A stretch of 64,000 nucleotides of DNA from JBDHWI01 sp964590135 (GTDB taxonomy: Bacteria; Chloroflexota; Anaerolineae; J036; Brachytrichaceae). The stretch is from positions 118,441-182,440 of the forward strand of contig CAZPVX010000003.1 of the NCBI GenBank assembly GCA_964590135.1, in the 5' to 3' direction. Numbering within the stretch: the stretch's first letter is position 1; each line of letters opens with the position of its first letter. The notes beneath the pieces were generated by a model. That model saw only the letters and a program-made list of their open reading frames with translations. It searched no databases and had not been told where the DNA came from. Positions 26,040-34,093 of this stretch are shown here, piece by piece. A program made the position numbers and the translations under genes.

Positions 26040-27329
26040 ATGACAGCCAAACCAGTCTCCACAAAGGGCCTCACCTGGTTCCAGGACGTTCGCTTCGGCA
26101 TGTTCATCCACTGGGGGCTTTATTCGATCCTCGCCCGCCAGGAGTGGATCATGCATATCGAGCGCATACCGGTGCCAGAATACGAGAAGCTCGTTCCGCA
26201 ATTCAACCCGGTGAAATACAACGCCGATGAGTGGGTCAGCATCGCTGCCGACGCCGGCCAGAAATATATCGTCATCACCAGCCGGCACCACGACGGTTTC
26301 AGCATGTATGACACGGCGCTGAGCGACTACAAGGTGACCAACACGCCATTCAAGCGCGACCCGCTCGCCGAACTGGCCAATGCGGTTGCCAGGCGCAGCG
26401 ACATGAAGTTGGGCTTCTACTCGTCATTGCTGGACTGGCACCACCCGGCCTATCGCTTTCGCCAGGAGAGCGGACTGGCGTGGAGCGACTACATCGCCTT
26501 CCTGCATGGGCAGGTGCGCGAGCTTTGCACGAACTTTGGCGAGATCATGTGCGTGTGGTTCGATGGCGACTGGCCGCATCATCCGTTCAGCGAGAAGGAT
26601 CAGTATTTCAAGCCGGGCGGCTCGTTTGAATATGACAAGCTCTACGACATGATCCACACCTTGCAGCCGGATGCGGTGATCCACAACAACCGCCATGAAC
26701 AGCCATTGCCGGGCGAGGACGTGCAGGGCTTCGAGCAGGATCTGCCGGGTGAGAACAGCGCCGGCTTCAATGAGACGCGCATTTTCGACATGCCGATTGA
26801 AGTGTGCATGACGATCAACGATCATTGGGGCTATCACAGTGGTGACGACAATCACAAGAGCACCCGCACGCTGCTGAACAAGCTGGTGCGCAGCGCGTCG
26901 CTGGGCGGCAACTATCTGCTCAACGTCGGCCCGACTGCGCTCGGTGAGATTCTGCCGGTGCACGCGCAGCGCCTGCGCGGGATGGGGCAGTGGCTGGCCA
27001 GGCATGGCGAGGCAGTCTACGGCACGCGCAAAGGCGCATTCCTGTCGGGACGGATGCGGCCGGGAGCGACCGCGGATGCCGGCGTGTTTGAGGCGTCGAG
27101 TGAGGCAGTCAGCACGCGGCGCGGTGACTCGCACTACATCCACCTGCTGCAATACACCAGCGACGCGGTGACGTTGAAGGATATTACCGGCAGCGTGAAC
27201 GTGGAATCGTTGAAGGCGACGCTGCTGGATGGCACGCCGGTGAAGCTGGCGGCCGGCACCGGCGGGGTAAGGCTAACCGTGCCGGAGGAGCAGCGCGACC
27301 CTCTGATCACGGTAGTGAAGCTGCAATAG
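26040..27329 (+). CDS. Alpha-L-fucosidase, glycoside hydrolase family 29
   Basis: 429 residues. GH29 marks are RFGMFIHWGLYS near the start, YIVITSRHHDGFSMYDT, DMKLGFYSSLLDWHHP and the nucleophile aspartate in VWFDGDWPHH (about residue 178), then NYLLNVGPTALGEI. A small beta-sandwich domain ends the protein. The enzyme releases L-fucose with retention. No signal peptide is present, so it should act in the cytoplasm on imported oligosaccharides. The start MTAKPV is chosen because the fold begins ten residues later; an in-frame ATG 31 codons upstream has no support. It is divergent from the ferritin-like gene and ends at a strong hairpin. Confidence 0.93.
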   Translation: MTAKPVSTKGLTWFQDVRFGMFIHWGLYSILARQEWIMHIERIPVPEYEKLVPQFNPVKYNADEWVSIAADAGQKYIVITSRHHDGFSMYDTALSDYKVTNTPFKRDPLAELANAVARRSDMKLGFYSSLLDWHHPAYRFRQESGLAWSDYIAFLHGQVRELCTNFGEIMCVWFDGDWPHHPFSEKDQYFKPGGSFEYDKLYDMIHTLQPDAVIHNNRHEQPLPGEDVQGFEQDLPGENSAGFNETRIFDMPIEVCMTINDHWGYHSGDDNHKSTRTLLNKLVRSASLGGNYLLNVGPTALGEILPVHAQRLRGMGQWLARHGEAVYGTRKGAFLSGRMRPGATADAGVFEASSEAVSTRRGDSHYIHLLQYTSDAVTLKDITGSVNVESLKATLLDGTPVKLAAGTGGVRLTVPEEQRDPLITVVKLQ

Positions 27330-27355
27330 ACTTCTCTGCTGACGCTCAAGCGGCG

Positions 27356-27396
27356 GCAGGCGGCACGCCTGAATTTCAGGCGTGCCGCCTGCTTTT
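27356..27396 (+). terminator. Intrinsic terminator after the fucosidase gene
   Basis: A perfect 18-bp inverted repeat (27356-27373 and 27375-27392) with a one-base centre, followed by TTTT. It separates the convergent fucosidase and acyl-CoA dehydrogenase genes. The arms read GCAGGCGGCACGCCTGAA and its complement. Confidence 0.85.
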
Positions 27397-29315
27397 CACC
27401 ACATCATGTTCACTTCGCCCTCAGGCACGCCGGCGAGTTGCGTGAACTGACCATCACGCACCATCTGCCCCAGTTCCAGCAACCGCTCGTGCTGCCGGCG
27501 TGTGCGCCGCCCGCCACGCAGCCGGCGCACCTGCTCGTCGCAGAAGGTGATGGCAGCAAGCTGCGATGCGCGGTCACCCAGCCGGTGCGCATGCAGCGCC
27601 GTGATCAGCATGGCGATGTATTCGTGCGCCTCATAGACCAGATCGCGCACGACGCCCTGCCGATTGATCAGGTCCTCGCGGTATTCGCGCATCGCGCCAT
27701 CCATCGCCAGCGCCATGTCTTGCAAGCCGTGGATGGCAGAATCCGCGCGCCGGCGCAGTTGCCAGTGCATATCGTTGGGCAATGGGTCGTGATCGCGCCG
27801 GCCCACTGCGTGCGAGGCGAGCCATGTGCCATATGGCTTCAGCACATCGCGCATTTTCCACAGGTGCGATGGGTTGGCCGGGTTGAAATCTCGCATGCCG
27901 AGTTCCTGCAGGCGCTTGAAGATCGGCATCATGAACTGCTGGCTATGCTGTTTGGTCAGTGCGGCGAACCATGCCAGCGCGAGCATGTAGTTGTGCCCCT
28001 CGTAGATCTCGGCCGCCTTCATCTCGAAGGCGTGCTTCGAATATGGGTGCTCTGCATCCAGCGCGCGTCCGCCCCAGAACTGCGGGTAGATGCGATCGAT
28101 CGCCTCGCCCAGCAGGCGCGTGACGGTCACCTTTGCAGCGCCGCATTCCAACTCGCCGCGGTAACCCTGATCGAGCAGCCAGGACGTCCAATTGCGGAAG
28201 GCGTCGGCGCATACGATGAGGCCGGCCATCCGCGCGTAGTCCTCAAGCGGCAGATCGCGCAGGTTGATTGGCTTGCCCATGCTGATGCGGGTGCGGCCCC
28301 ACAACCGCATATGCGCGAGCATGGCGCGCAGCCGGCCGCCCGTCACCGCGCACACGCTCACACGCCCGCGATTGAGCAGGTGATAGGCGATCGTCAGGCC
28401 GTTTGGCGCCTGCCTGGGATGAATCCAATTGCGCAGCGGCACGCGATAGCCATTGAAGTTCACGCCATAGTTGCGCAATTCCTTTAGCGCAGAGAGCTTG
28501 TATCGCGTCAGGAAGTAATGCTCATCTTCCGCTTCCGGCAATTCGACCAGCACCACTTGCGGGCTGGGCTTCATGCCTGGCCCCTCAAGCATCAATACCA
28601 GGCACATCAGACCTTTTGGATACACGTTGGTGATGAACCACTTCTGGCCGGTGATGACGATTTCATCGCCTTCGATCACGCCGCGCGTGAGCATGTTCTT
28701 CAGATCCGAGCCGCCTTGTGATTCCGTGAGTGCGAAGCAACTCTGCGGGTTGCCGGTGGCGAGCCGGCGCAGCCACTCGCGTTGCTCGGCATTGCCAAAG
28801 GTGATGAGCGGCCCAACCGCGCCGATGGCTTCGTGCACGCTGTTCTGCATGGCCACAGATGGCGCAACGATGGACATGCGCATCTCTTCGAGCGCGAAGG
28901 CTGGGAAACTCAAACCCATGCCGCCATATTCACGCGGGATCAACATGCCGTAATAGCCGATTGCGCCAAGTTCGTTGACCACCTCGTCGGACAGTTTGCC
29001 GGCATAGAGACCGTCGGTGTTGGTGTAGGTGCCGTTTGCCTGGTGGCGATGGATGATGGCGAGCGCGCGATCATGCAACTCGCGCATTTCACCCTGCAGA
29101 GCCGCCGGCAGTGGTGCGTCGAAAAGGCCGACAGGACAAACGTCATCCCAAACTGTTCGATGCACCGGGCTGTTTTCAGTTTGATATTGCTGCGCAAACA
29201 GGGCGTTTGCGGCCGCATCAGCCTGCGTCACTTCAGCCAGCGCAGCGGCTTCTTCGCGGCTCGCGCCTGTTGCCAATGCCACCTCTGCCACCAGTTGATT
29301 CGTGTCGTTTGTCAT
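27396..29315 (-). CDS. Acyl-CoA dehydrogenase, large (VLCAD-like length)
   Basis: 639 residues, longer than the usual 380-400. The FAD-binding core is at about 95-470: GYYGMLIPREYGGMG, then CFALTESQGGSDLKNM (the acyl-CoA dehydrogenase signature) and ITGQKWFITN. The catalytic glutamate is probably that of AEIYEGHNY (YEGHN where YEGTN or YEGTS is usual). An extra helical domain of about 170 residues follows, as in VLCAD-like members. The start MTNDTN has AAAGGAG upstream. It is the last gene of the mutase-thiolase operon, 41 bases after the 3-hydroxybutyryl-CoA dehydrogenase, so a C4-C5 substrate from branched-chain degradation is plausible. Confidence 0.88.
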   Translation of the reverse strand: MTNDTNQLVAEVALATGASREEAAALAEVTQADAAANALFAQQYQTENSPVHRTVWDDVCPVGLFDAPLPAALQGEMRELHDRALAIIHRHQANGTYTNTDGLYAGKLSDEVVNELGAIGYYGMLIPREYGGMGLSFPAFALEEMRMSIVAPSVAMQNSVHEAIGAVGPLITFGNAEQREWLRRLATGNPQSCFALTESQGGSDLKNMLTRGVIEGDEIVITGQKWFITNVYPKGLMCLVLMLEGPGMKPSPQVVLVELPEAEDEHYFLTRYKLSALKELRNYGVNFNGYRVPLRNWIHPRQAPNGLTIAYHLLNRGRVSVCAVTGGRLRAMLAHMRLWGRTRISMGKPINLRDLPLEDYARMAGLIVCADAFRNWTSWLLDQGYRGELECGAAKVTVTRLLGEAIDRIYPQFWGGRALDAEHPYSKHAFEMKAAEIYEGHNYMLALAWFAALTKQHSQQFMMPIFKRLQELGMRDFNPANPSHLWKMRDVLKPYGTWLASHAVGRRDHDPLPNDMHWQLRRRADSAIHGLQDMALAMDGAMREYREDLINRQGVVRDLVYEAHEYIAMLITALHAHRLGDRASQLAAITFCDEQVRRLRGGRRTRRQHERLLELGQMVRDGQFTQLAGVPEGEVNMMW

Positions 29316-29356
29316 GCTTCTCCTTTGCAAAGCAAGCTATCGCGCTTGCCACTGCG

Positions 29357-30205
29357 TCAATACTCATAAAAGCCGCGGCCGGCCTTGCGACCTAGTTTGC
29401 CCTCAGCCACCATGCTGCGCAACAACGGCGCCGGCGCATACTTGTCATCATCGAAGCCGTGATGCAATACTTCGAGGATGGCGAGCAGGGTGTCCAGACC
29501 GATTAAATCGGCCAATGCCAGCGGCCCCATCGGATGATTCATCCCCAGCTTCATGATGGCGTCGATGCCCTCGCGTGTTGCGACGCCTTCCTGAAGCGCA
29601 TAGATTGCCTCGTTGAGCATCGGGCATAGCACACGGTTGGAGATGAAGCCCGGCGAATCCTTCACCACCACCGGCGTCTTGCCCAGCGCCTGCGCCAGTT
29701 GCACAATACAAGCGACCGTTCCATCCGATGTGTGCTCGCCGCGCACCACTTCCACCGGCTGCATGATCGGCACAGGGTTGAAGAAATGCATCCCAATCAC
29801 TTGCGTCGCGCGCTTCGTTGCTTCACCCAATTGCGTGATCGAGATGGATGAGGTGTTGCTGGAGAGCAGCGCGTGGAGCGGGGCGAGGGCATCCAATTGC
29901 CCGAATAGTTGCTGTTTGAGCAGCGGATCCTCGCTCACAGCCTCGATGACCAGGTCGCACTGCTTGACTGCATCAAGCGATGTCGCCTGTTCAATGCGAT
30001 GGATGCCGGTGATCTGCGTCTCGCTCAGTCGGCCCTTTGCCTGCAACCGAGTTGTAGAGTCATTGATGACGTTTCTGGCACGGTCGAGTTGCGCCTCGCT
30101 CACGTCGCTTAGCGTCACGGCGAAGCCATGCGCTGCCGCCACCTGAGCGATGCCGGCGCCCATTTGCCCTGCACCCACGACAACAATCCTTTTGATGTCC
30201 ATCAT
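29357..30205 (-). CDS. 3-hydroxybutyryl-CoA dehydrogenase
   Basis: 282 residues, the standard single-function length. It has VVVGAGQMGAGIAQVAA (Rossmann), EAVSEDPLLKQQLF, SSNTSSISI and the canonical GMHFFNPVPIMQPVEVV with its catalytic His. The dimer domain contains PGFISNRVLCPMLNEA and LGRKAGRGFYEY. It oxidises (S)-3-hydroxyacyl-CoA with NAD. ATGA at 30205 overlaps the thiolase stop, so the two are translated together, which fits consecutive beta-oxidation steps. Confidence 0.93.
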   Translation of the reverse strand: MMDIKRIVVVGAGQMGAGIAQVAAAHGFAVTLSDVSEAQLDRARNVINDSTTRLQAKGRLSETQITGIHRIEQATSLDAVKQCDLVIEAVSEDPLLKQQLFGQLDALAPLHALLSSNTSSISITQLGEATKRATQVIGMHFFNPVPIMQPVEVVRGEHTSDGTVACIVQLAQALGKTPVVVKDSPGFISNRVLCPMLNEAIYALQEGVATREGIDAIMKLGMNHPMGPLALADLIGLDTLLAILEVLHHGFDDDKYAPAPLLRSMVAEGKLGRKAGRGFYEY

Positions 30206-31374
30206 GCGCATTCAATCGCCATCGCCACGGCCTCACCGCCGCCGAGACACAGCGCCGCGATGCCGCGTTGCAACCTGCGCTCACGCAGCGCGTGAATCAG
30301 CGTCACCAGGATGCGCGCGCCGCTCGCGCCAATCGGATGACCAAGTGCGATCGCGCCGCCATTCACGTTGACTCTGCTCCAATCCCAGCCGTCTTGTGCC
30401 AGCGCGCTGCCGTCGGCCAGCACCTGCGCTGCAAATGCCTCGTTCAACTCGATCAAATCGACCTCGCGCAATGACCAGCCAACGCGCTGGAGCAAGCGCG
30501 AGATGGCTTGCGCCGGCGCGATGAAAATCTGGTGCGGCTCCACTGCCGCCTGTGTGTATCCGACGATTCTGGCGAGCGGGCGCTTGCCCAGTTGCATAGC
30601 AGCTTCCTGTGATGCCACCACCAGGGCCGCCGCGCCATCGTTCAGCCCGGGGGCGTTGCCGGCGGTCACCTTGCCGTCAGGCTTGAACGCTGGCTTCAGC
30701 CTTGCCAGTGCATCCAGTGATGTGTCGCGACGCGGCGCTTCATCGCGATCAACAGCGCGACCGTTCACCTGCACTGGCGTGATCTCGGCATCGAATCTGC
30801 CGGCGTCCATCGCTGCGACTGCTCTTTGATGGCTTGTCAACGCGAATCGATCCATCGCCTCGCGTGTGATGCTCCACTCATTCGCGGTGAACTCGGCCGC
30901 ATCACCCATGGCCCAATGCTCAAATGGGTCGAGCAAGCCATCGTGAAAATTGGCGTCGCGCAAGGGTATATCGCCAAAGCGCGTGCCATCGCGCAGATTT
31001 GCCAGATGCGGCGCGTTGCTCATGCTCTCCATGCCGCCGGCGACGATCACCCTTGCGTCTCCGGCGCGTATGGCCTGCGCTGCCAGCATCACTGCGCGCA
31101 AACCGCTGCCGCACACTTTGTTGATCGTTGTCGCTGGCACGCTGCGCGGCAGGCCGGCGAACAGCGCTGCCTGGCGAGCTGGCGCCTGGCCTACGCCGGC
31201 GGTGATGACTTCGCCCATCAGCACATCGTCGATGATGCCGATGTCAATGCCGGCGCGACAGACGGCCGCCTCGATGGCGACCGCGCCAAGTTTGGGCGCT
31301 GGCACGTTGGCAAGCGCGCCCATCAATTTGCCGATTGGTGTGCGCGCAGCGGAGAGGATCAACGCTTCATTCAT
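30202..31374 (-). CDS. Thiolase (acetyl-CoA C-acetyltransferase)
   Basis: 390 residues. The acyl-accepting cysteine is C88 in INKVCGSGLRAVMLAA, the histidine H346 is in GHPIGASGAR, and the second cysteine C376 is in CLGGGEAVAMAIE: the complete thiolase II set. It cleaves acetoacetyl-CoA or condenses acetyl-CoA. ATGA overlaps couple it to the mutase subunit gene upstream (31371-31374) and to the dehydrogenase gene downstream. The start MNEALIL is fixed by that overlap and by the usual N-terminus. Confidence 0.94.
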   Translation of the reverse strand: MNEALILSAARTPIGKLMGALANVPAPKLGAVAIEAAVCRAGIDIGIIDDVLMGEVITAGVGQAPARQAALFAGLPRSVPATTINKVCGSGLRAVMLAAQAIRAGDARVIVAGGMESMSNAPHLANLRDGTRFGDIPLRDANFHDGLLDPFEHWAMGDAAEFTANEWSITREAMDRFALTSHQRAVAAMDAGRFDAEITPVQVNGRAVDRDEAPRRDTSLDALARLKPAFKPDGKVTAGNAPGLNDGAAALVVASQEAAMQLGKRPLARIVGYTQAAVEPHQIFIAPAQAISRLLQRVGWSLREVDLIELNEAFAAQVLADGSALAQDGWDWSRVNVNGGAIALGHPIGASGARILVTLIHALRERRLQRGIAALCLGGGEAVAMAIECA

Positions 31375-33059
31375 ACCGGCTCTCGATATATCCCCCATAC
31401 CGCCTTGAGCGCATCCGCCATTTCACCGATGGTGGCGTAGGCGCGCGCCAACTCGATCGTCACCGGCATCACGTTTGCGCGATCGTCGCCGGCGACCTGT
31501 TTCAATTGTGCCAGCAGCGCTTGCACGCGCGACTCATCGCGCTGTGCCTTCACCCGCTTCAACCGCTCAAGCTGGCGCGCATGTGTTTGCGGGTCAGGTG
31601 TGTGAATCTCGAAGTTGGGCGCTTCATCTGCGTCGACATACTTGTTCACGCCGACGCTGATCTTCTCGCCATTCGCCTTGCGCAACGCCACGCTGTAAGC
31701 GGTGTCGGCAATGGCGCGTTGCACCCAGCCGATCTCGGTGGCGCGAATCATGCCGCCCATCTCGTCGATCTGCCGGATCAGGTCGAGGATGCGGTGCTCC
31801 ATCTCGTTTGTCAGCGCCTCCACGTAATAAGATCCGCCAAGCGGGTCGATCACTGCATCGATGTTTGTCTCTTCAGCGATGATCTGCTGTGTGCGCAGCG
31901 CCAGAGTTGCGGCCGTCTCTGTGGGAATGGCATAGGATTCATCGAAGCTGTTGGTGTGCAGGCTTTGCGCGCCACCCAGCACTGCCGTCAATGCTTGCAG
32001 CGCGGTGCGGATGAGGTTGAGTGTTGGCTGGTTGCGCGTCAAGGTGATGGCAGCCGTCTGGGCATGAAACCGCAATCGCATCGATTCCGCGCGTTGCGCA
32101 CCAAATCGTTCGCGCATCAGCGTTGCATATACGCGGCGCAACGCGCGAAACTTTGCAACCTCCTCGAAGAAATCTGCCTGGGCGGTGAAGAAGAATGACA
32201 GGCGCGGGGCGAACGCATCCACATCCATGCCGGCGCGCACGATCTCTTCGACATACGCGATCGTGTTGGCCATGACAAAGGCTGCTTCCTGCACAGCATT
32301 CGCGCCGGCTTCACTGATGTGGTAGCCGCTCAGGCTGATCGGGTTGTAGCGTGGCATGTGCTGCGTCGACCACATGATCGTGTCGCGCACCAGGCGCACC
32401 GCCGGCTGGATCGGAAAGATCCATTCCTTCTGCGCCTGATACTCTTTCAGAATGTCGGCCTGAATTGTGCCGGCGCACTTGCGCAAGTCGTAGCCGCGCT
32501 TTTGGCACAGTGCTACATACATCGCGAACATCGCCCACGCCGTCGGGTTGATTGTCATCGACACGCTGATCTGCTCAAGGTCGATGCCGTCGAACAGCGC
32601 CTCCATGTCGGCCAGCGTGTCGATGGCCACGCCCTCAACGCCGACCTCGCCCTCTGCCAGCGGATGATCGGAGTCGTAGCCCATCAGCGTCGGCATGTCG
32701 AAGGCCGTGCTGAGGCCGGTCTGCCCTTGCTGCACCAGCAGCTTGAAGCGCTGGTTGGTGTCCTCAGCCGTGCCGAAGCCGCTGAACATGCGCATCGTCC
32801 ACAACTTGCCGCGATACAGGCTGGGGTAGGGGCCGCGCGTGAAGGGATATTGGCCCGGCAGGCCGATTGCCTCATTCGGCGTGCCGGCAACATCGAGCGG
32901 CGTGTAGAGCCGCTTCAACGGAATACCCGATTCCGTCTGGTAATGCGACCTGCGTTCTGGCGCGCGGCGCAGGAAGTCTGCGAGTTCGCACTGCTCCCAC
33001 TCGCGCAGTTGCGCCGCCATATCGTCGAGATTCCGATCGGTGTGCTCGATTGCGCTCAT
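31371..33059 (-). CDS. Methylmalonyl-CoA mutase-type large (catalytic) subunit
   Basis: 562 residues, the length of catalytic subunits whose B12 domain is a separate protein. Family blocks: YPFTRGPYPSLYRGKLWTMR, GFGTAEDTNQRF, LSTAFDMPTLMGYDSDHP, AGTIQADILKEY, ISLSGYHISEAGA and GGAQSLHTNSFDE. It moves a carbon skeleton by radical chemistry on adenosylcobalamin, usually (R)-methylmalonyl-CoA to succinyl-CoA. The Tyr of PSLY aligns with the substrate-contacting Tyr of methylmalonyl-CoA mutase, but isobutyryl-CoA mutase has the same subunit layout and would also fit the thiolase/dehydrogenase neighbours. ATGA overlaps link it to the small subunit and the thiolase. Confidence 0.88.
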   Translation of the reverse strand: MSAIEHTDRNLDDMAAQLREWEQCELADFLRRAPERRSHYQTESGIPLKRLYTPLDVAGTPNEAIGLPGQYPFTRGPYPSLYRGKLWTMRMFSGFGTAEDTNQRFKLLVQQGQTGLSTAFDMPTLMGYDSDHPLAEGEVGVEGVAIDTLADMEALFDGIDLEQISVSMTINPTAWAMFAMYVALCQKRGYDLRKCAGTIQADILKEYQAQKEWIFPIQPAVRLVRDTIMWSTQHMPRYNPISLSGYHISEAGANAVQEAAFVMANTIAYVEEIVRAGMDVDAFAPRLSFFFTAQADFFEEVAKFRALRRVYATLMRERFGAQRAESMRLRFHAQTAAITLTRNQPTLNLIRTALQALTAVLGGAQSLHTNSFDESYAIPTETAATLALRTQQIIAEETNIDAVIDPLGGSYYVEALTNEMEHRILDLIRQIDEMGGMIRATEIGWVQRAIADTAYSVALRKANGEKISVGVNKYVDADEAPNFEIHTPDPQTHARQLERLKRVKAQRDESRVQALLAQLKQVAGDDRANVMPVTIELARAYATIGEMADALKAVWGIYREPV

Positions 33060-33484
33060 GCTCCTCCCTCCTTCAGCTTGCGCTGCGCGGCGATGCTGGA
33101 GATGCGCTCGACGATGGCTGCCGGCGGCGTGTCTTGCAGGAAAATCTCTGCGACGCCCATCGCCTTCAGTTTGGGGATGTCACTATTGGGGATGACACCG
33201 CCGCCGACGATGGCGATGTCGCCGGCGCCTTGCTCGTGCAGCGCAGCGATCAATTTTGGGAAGGCGGTCATGTGTGCGCCACTGAGCAGGCTCACGCCAA
33301 TCATGTCGACGTCCTCCTGCACGGCAGCTTCAGCCACCTCGCCGGCGGTGCGGTGCAGGCCGGTGTAGATCACTTCCATGCCGGCGTCGCGCAAAATCCG
33401 CGCGATCACCTTAACACCGCGATCATGCCCATCCAATCCGATCTTCGCCAGCAGCACGCGAACCGGTCGGTTGATTTCGCCCAT
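33056..33484 (-). CDS. Cobalamin-binding small subunit of the acyl-CoA mutase
   Basis: 142 residues. The B12-binding signature is D18-G-H20-DR-G23 (LDGHDRG), with the lower-loop SLLSGAH (SxL) and the IVGGGVIP (GG) element in the right order. It holds cobalamin base-off through the histidine and pairs with the 562-residue catalytic subunit. I start it at MGEINRP, where the homologous domain begins; an in-frame ATG ten codons upstream is less likely. It overlaps the large-subunit gene by four bases and lies 39 bases after the MerR gene. Confidence 0.93.
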   Translation of the reverse strand: MGEINRPVRVLLAKIGLDGHDRGVKVIARILRDAGMEVIYTGLHRTAGEVAEAAVQEDVDMIGVSLLSGAHMTAFPKLIAALHEQGAGDIAIVGGGVIPNSDIPKLKAMGVAEIFLQDTPPAAIVERISSIAAQRKLKEGGA

Positions 33485-33523
33485 GTGACACTCCATACAC
33501 CTGCGCGCCGGCAAAAAGTGATG

Positions 33524-33949
33524 TCAGCGCATTGCCTTCAGCTCGCGCTCGGCGTAATCCAGTCGCTTGCTCAACTCGCGGCGCAGGGCCCGCAAAGTTT
33601 CGATCCGCCCATCGACCTCGTCCAGCCGCGCCTGCACCAGATCGCGAAAGCGCTGCATCTGCCGGCGCGCGCCGGCGCGATTTGGCTGCGCGTCATAGAT
33701 GCCCAGCAATTCCTTCATCTCCTCGATGCTGAAGCCGGCATTGCGGTGCTTCAGGATGAGTTTGAGATGGCCGCGGTCGCGTCGCGTGTATGCGCGCTGC
33801 CGGCCCTCAGTGCGCGCCGGCGAGATCAACCCGCGCTCCTCGTAATAGCGGATTGTGCGCGTCGTGACGTTCAACTCATCCGCCAGTTCGCCAATCGAAA
33901 ATGCATCTTTCTCCCGCCCGTTTGCGCCGGCGCGTTGTGTGGTAGACAT
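33524..33949 (-). CDS. MerR family regulator, LiuR-like
   Basis: 141 residues. The winged helix-turn-helix at about 17-85 reads FSIGELADELNVTTRTIRYY, then EERGLISP and YTRRDRGHLKLILKHRNAGF. The rest is a dimerisation coiled coil (RFRDLVQARLDEVDGRIETL). Cysteines for metal sensing are absent, as in LiuR, the MerR-type regulator of leucine and isovalerate degradation in proteobacteria. It is divergent from the carboxylase genes and heads the mutase operon, and a LiuR-like palindrome sits between (33958-33973). So it probably controls both directions in response to a branched-chain acyl-CoA or related signal. Confidence 0.88.
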   Translation of the reverse strand: MSTTQRAGANGREKDAFSIGELADELNVTTRTIRYYEERGLISPARTEGRQRAYTRRDRGHLKLILKHRNAGFSIEEMKELLGIYDAQPNRAGARRQMQRFRDLVQARLDEVDGRIETLRALRRELSKRLDYAERELKAMR

Positions 33950-33957
33950 TGTTTACC

Positions 33958-33973
33958 TTGACGTTAACGTTAA
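33958..33973. promoter_or_regulatory. LiuR-like operator palindrome
   Basis: TTGACGTTAACGTTAA is a 16-base palindrome with one mismatch pair, in the 144-base region between the divergent MerR gene and methylcrotonyl-CoA carboxylase. As I recall, LiuR sites have the same ACGTxxACGT layout. It ends eight bases before the MerR start codon on that side, compatible with autoregulation. Confidence 0.65.
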
Positions 33974-34093
33974 ATGTGGTCGAATTGTATCGGATTTTCC
34001 GGCGCGCGTCTGTAGTCTTTGGCTGACAGGCCAGGACAGGATGGAAGGCGCCGGCGGCGCTCGGATTTGCATTTCCAGGAATCGAAATCAGGC

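Noticed and set aside
31371..33484. 2-hydroxyisobutyryl-CoA mutase
   Set aside because: The subunit sizes fit, but the aligned tyrosine of PSLY is the methylmalonyl-CoA mutase residue and no associated CoA ligase is present.
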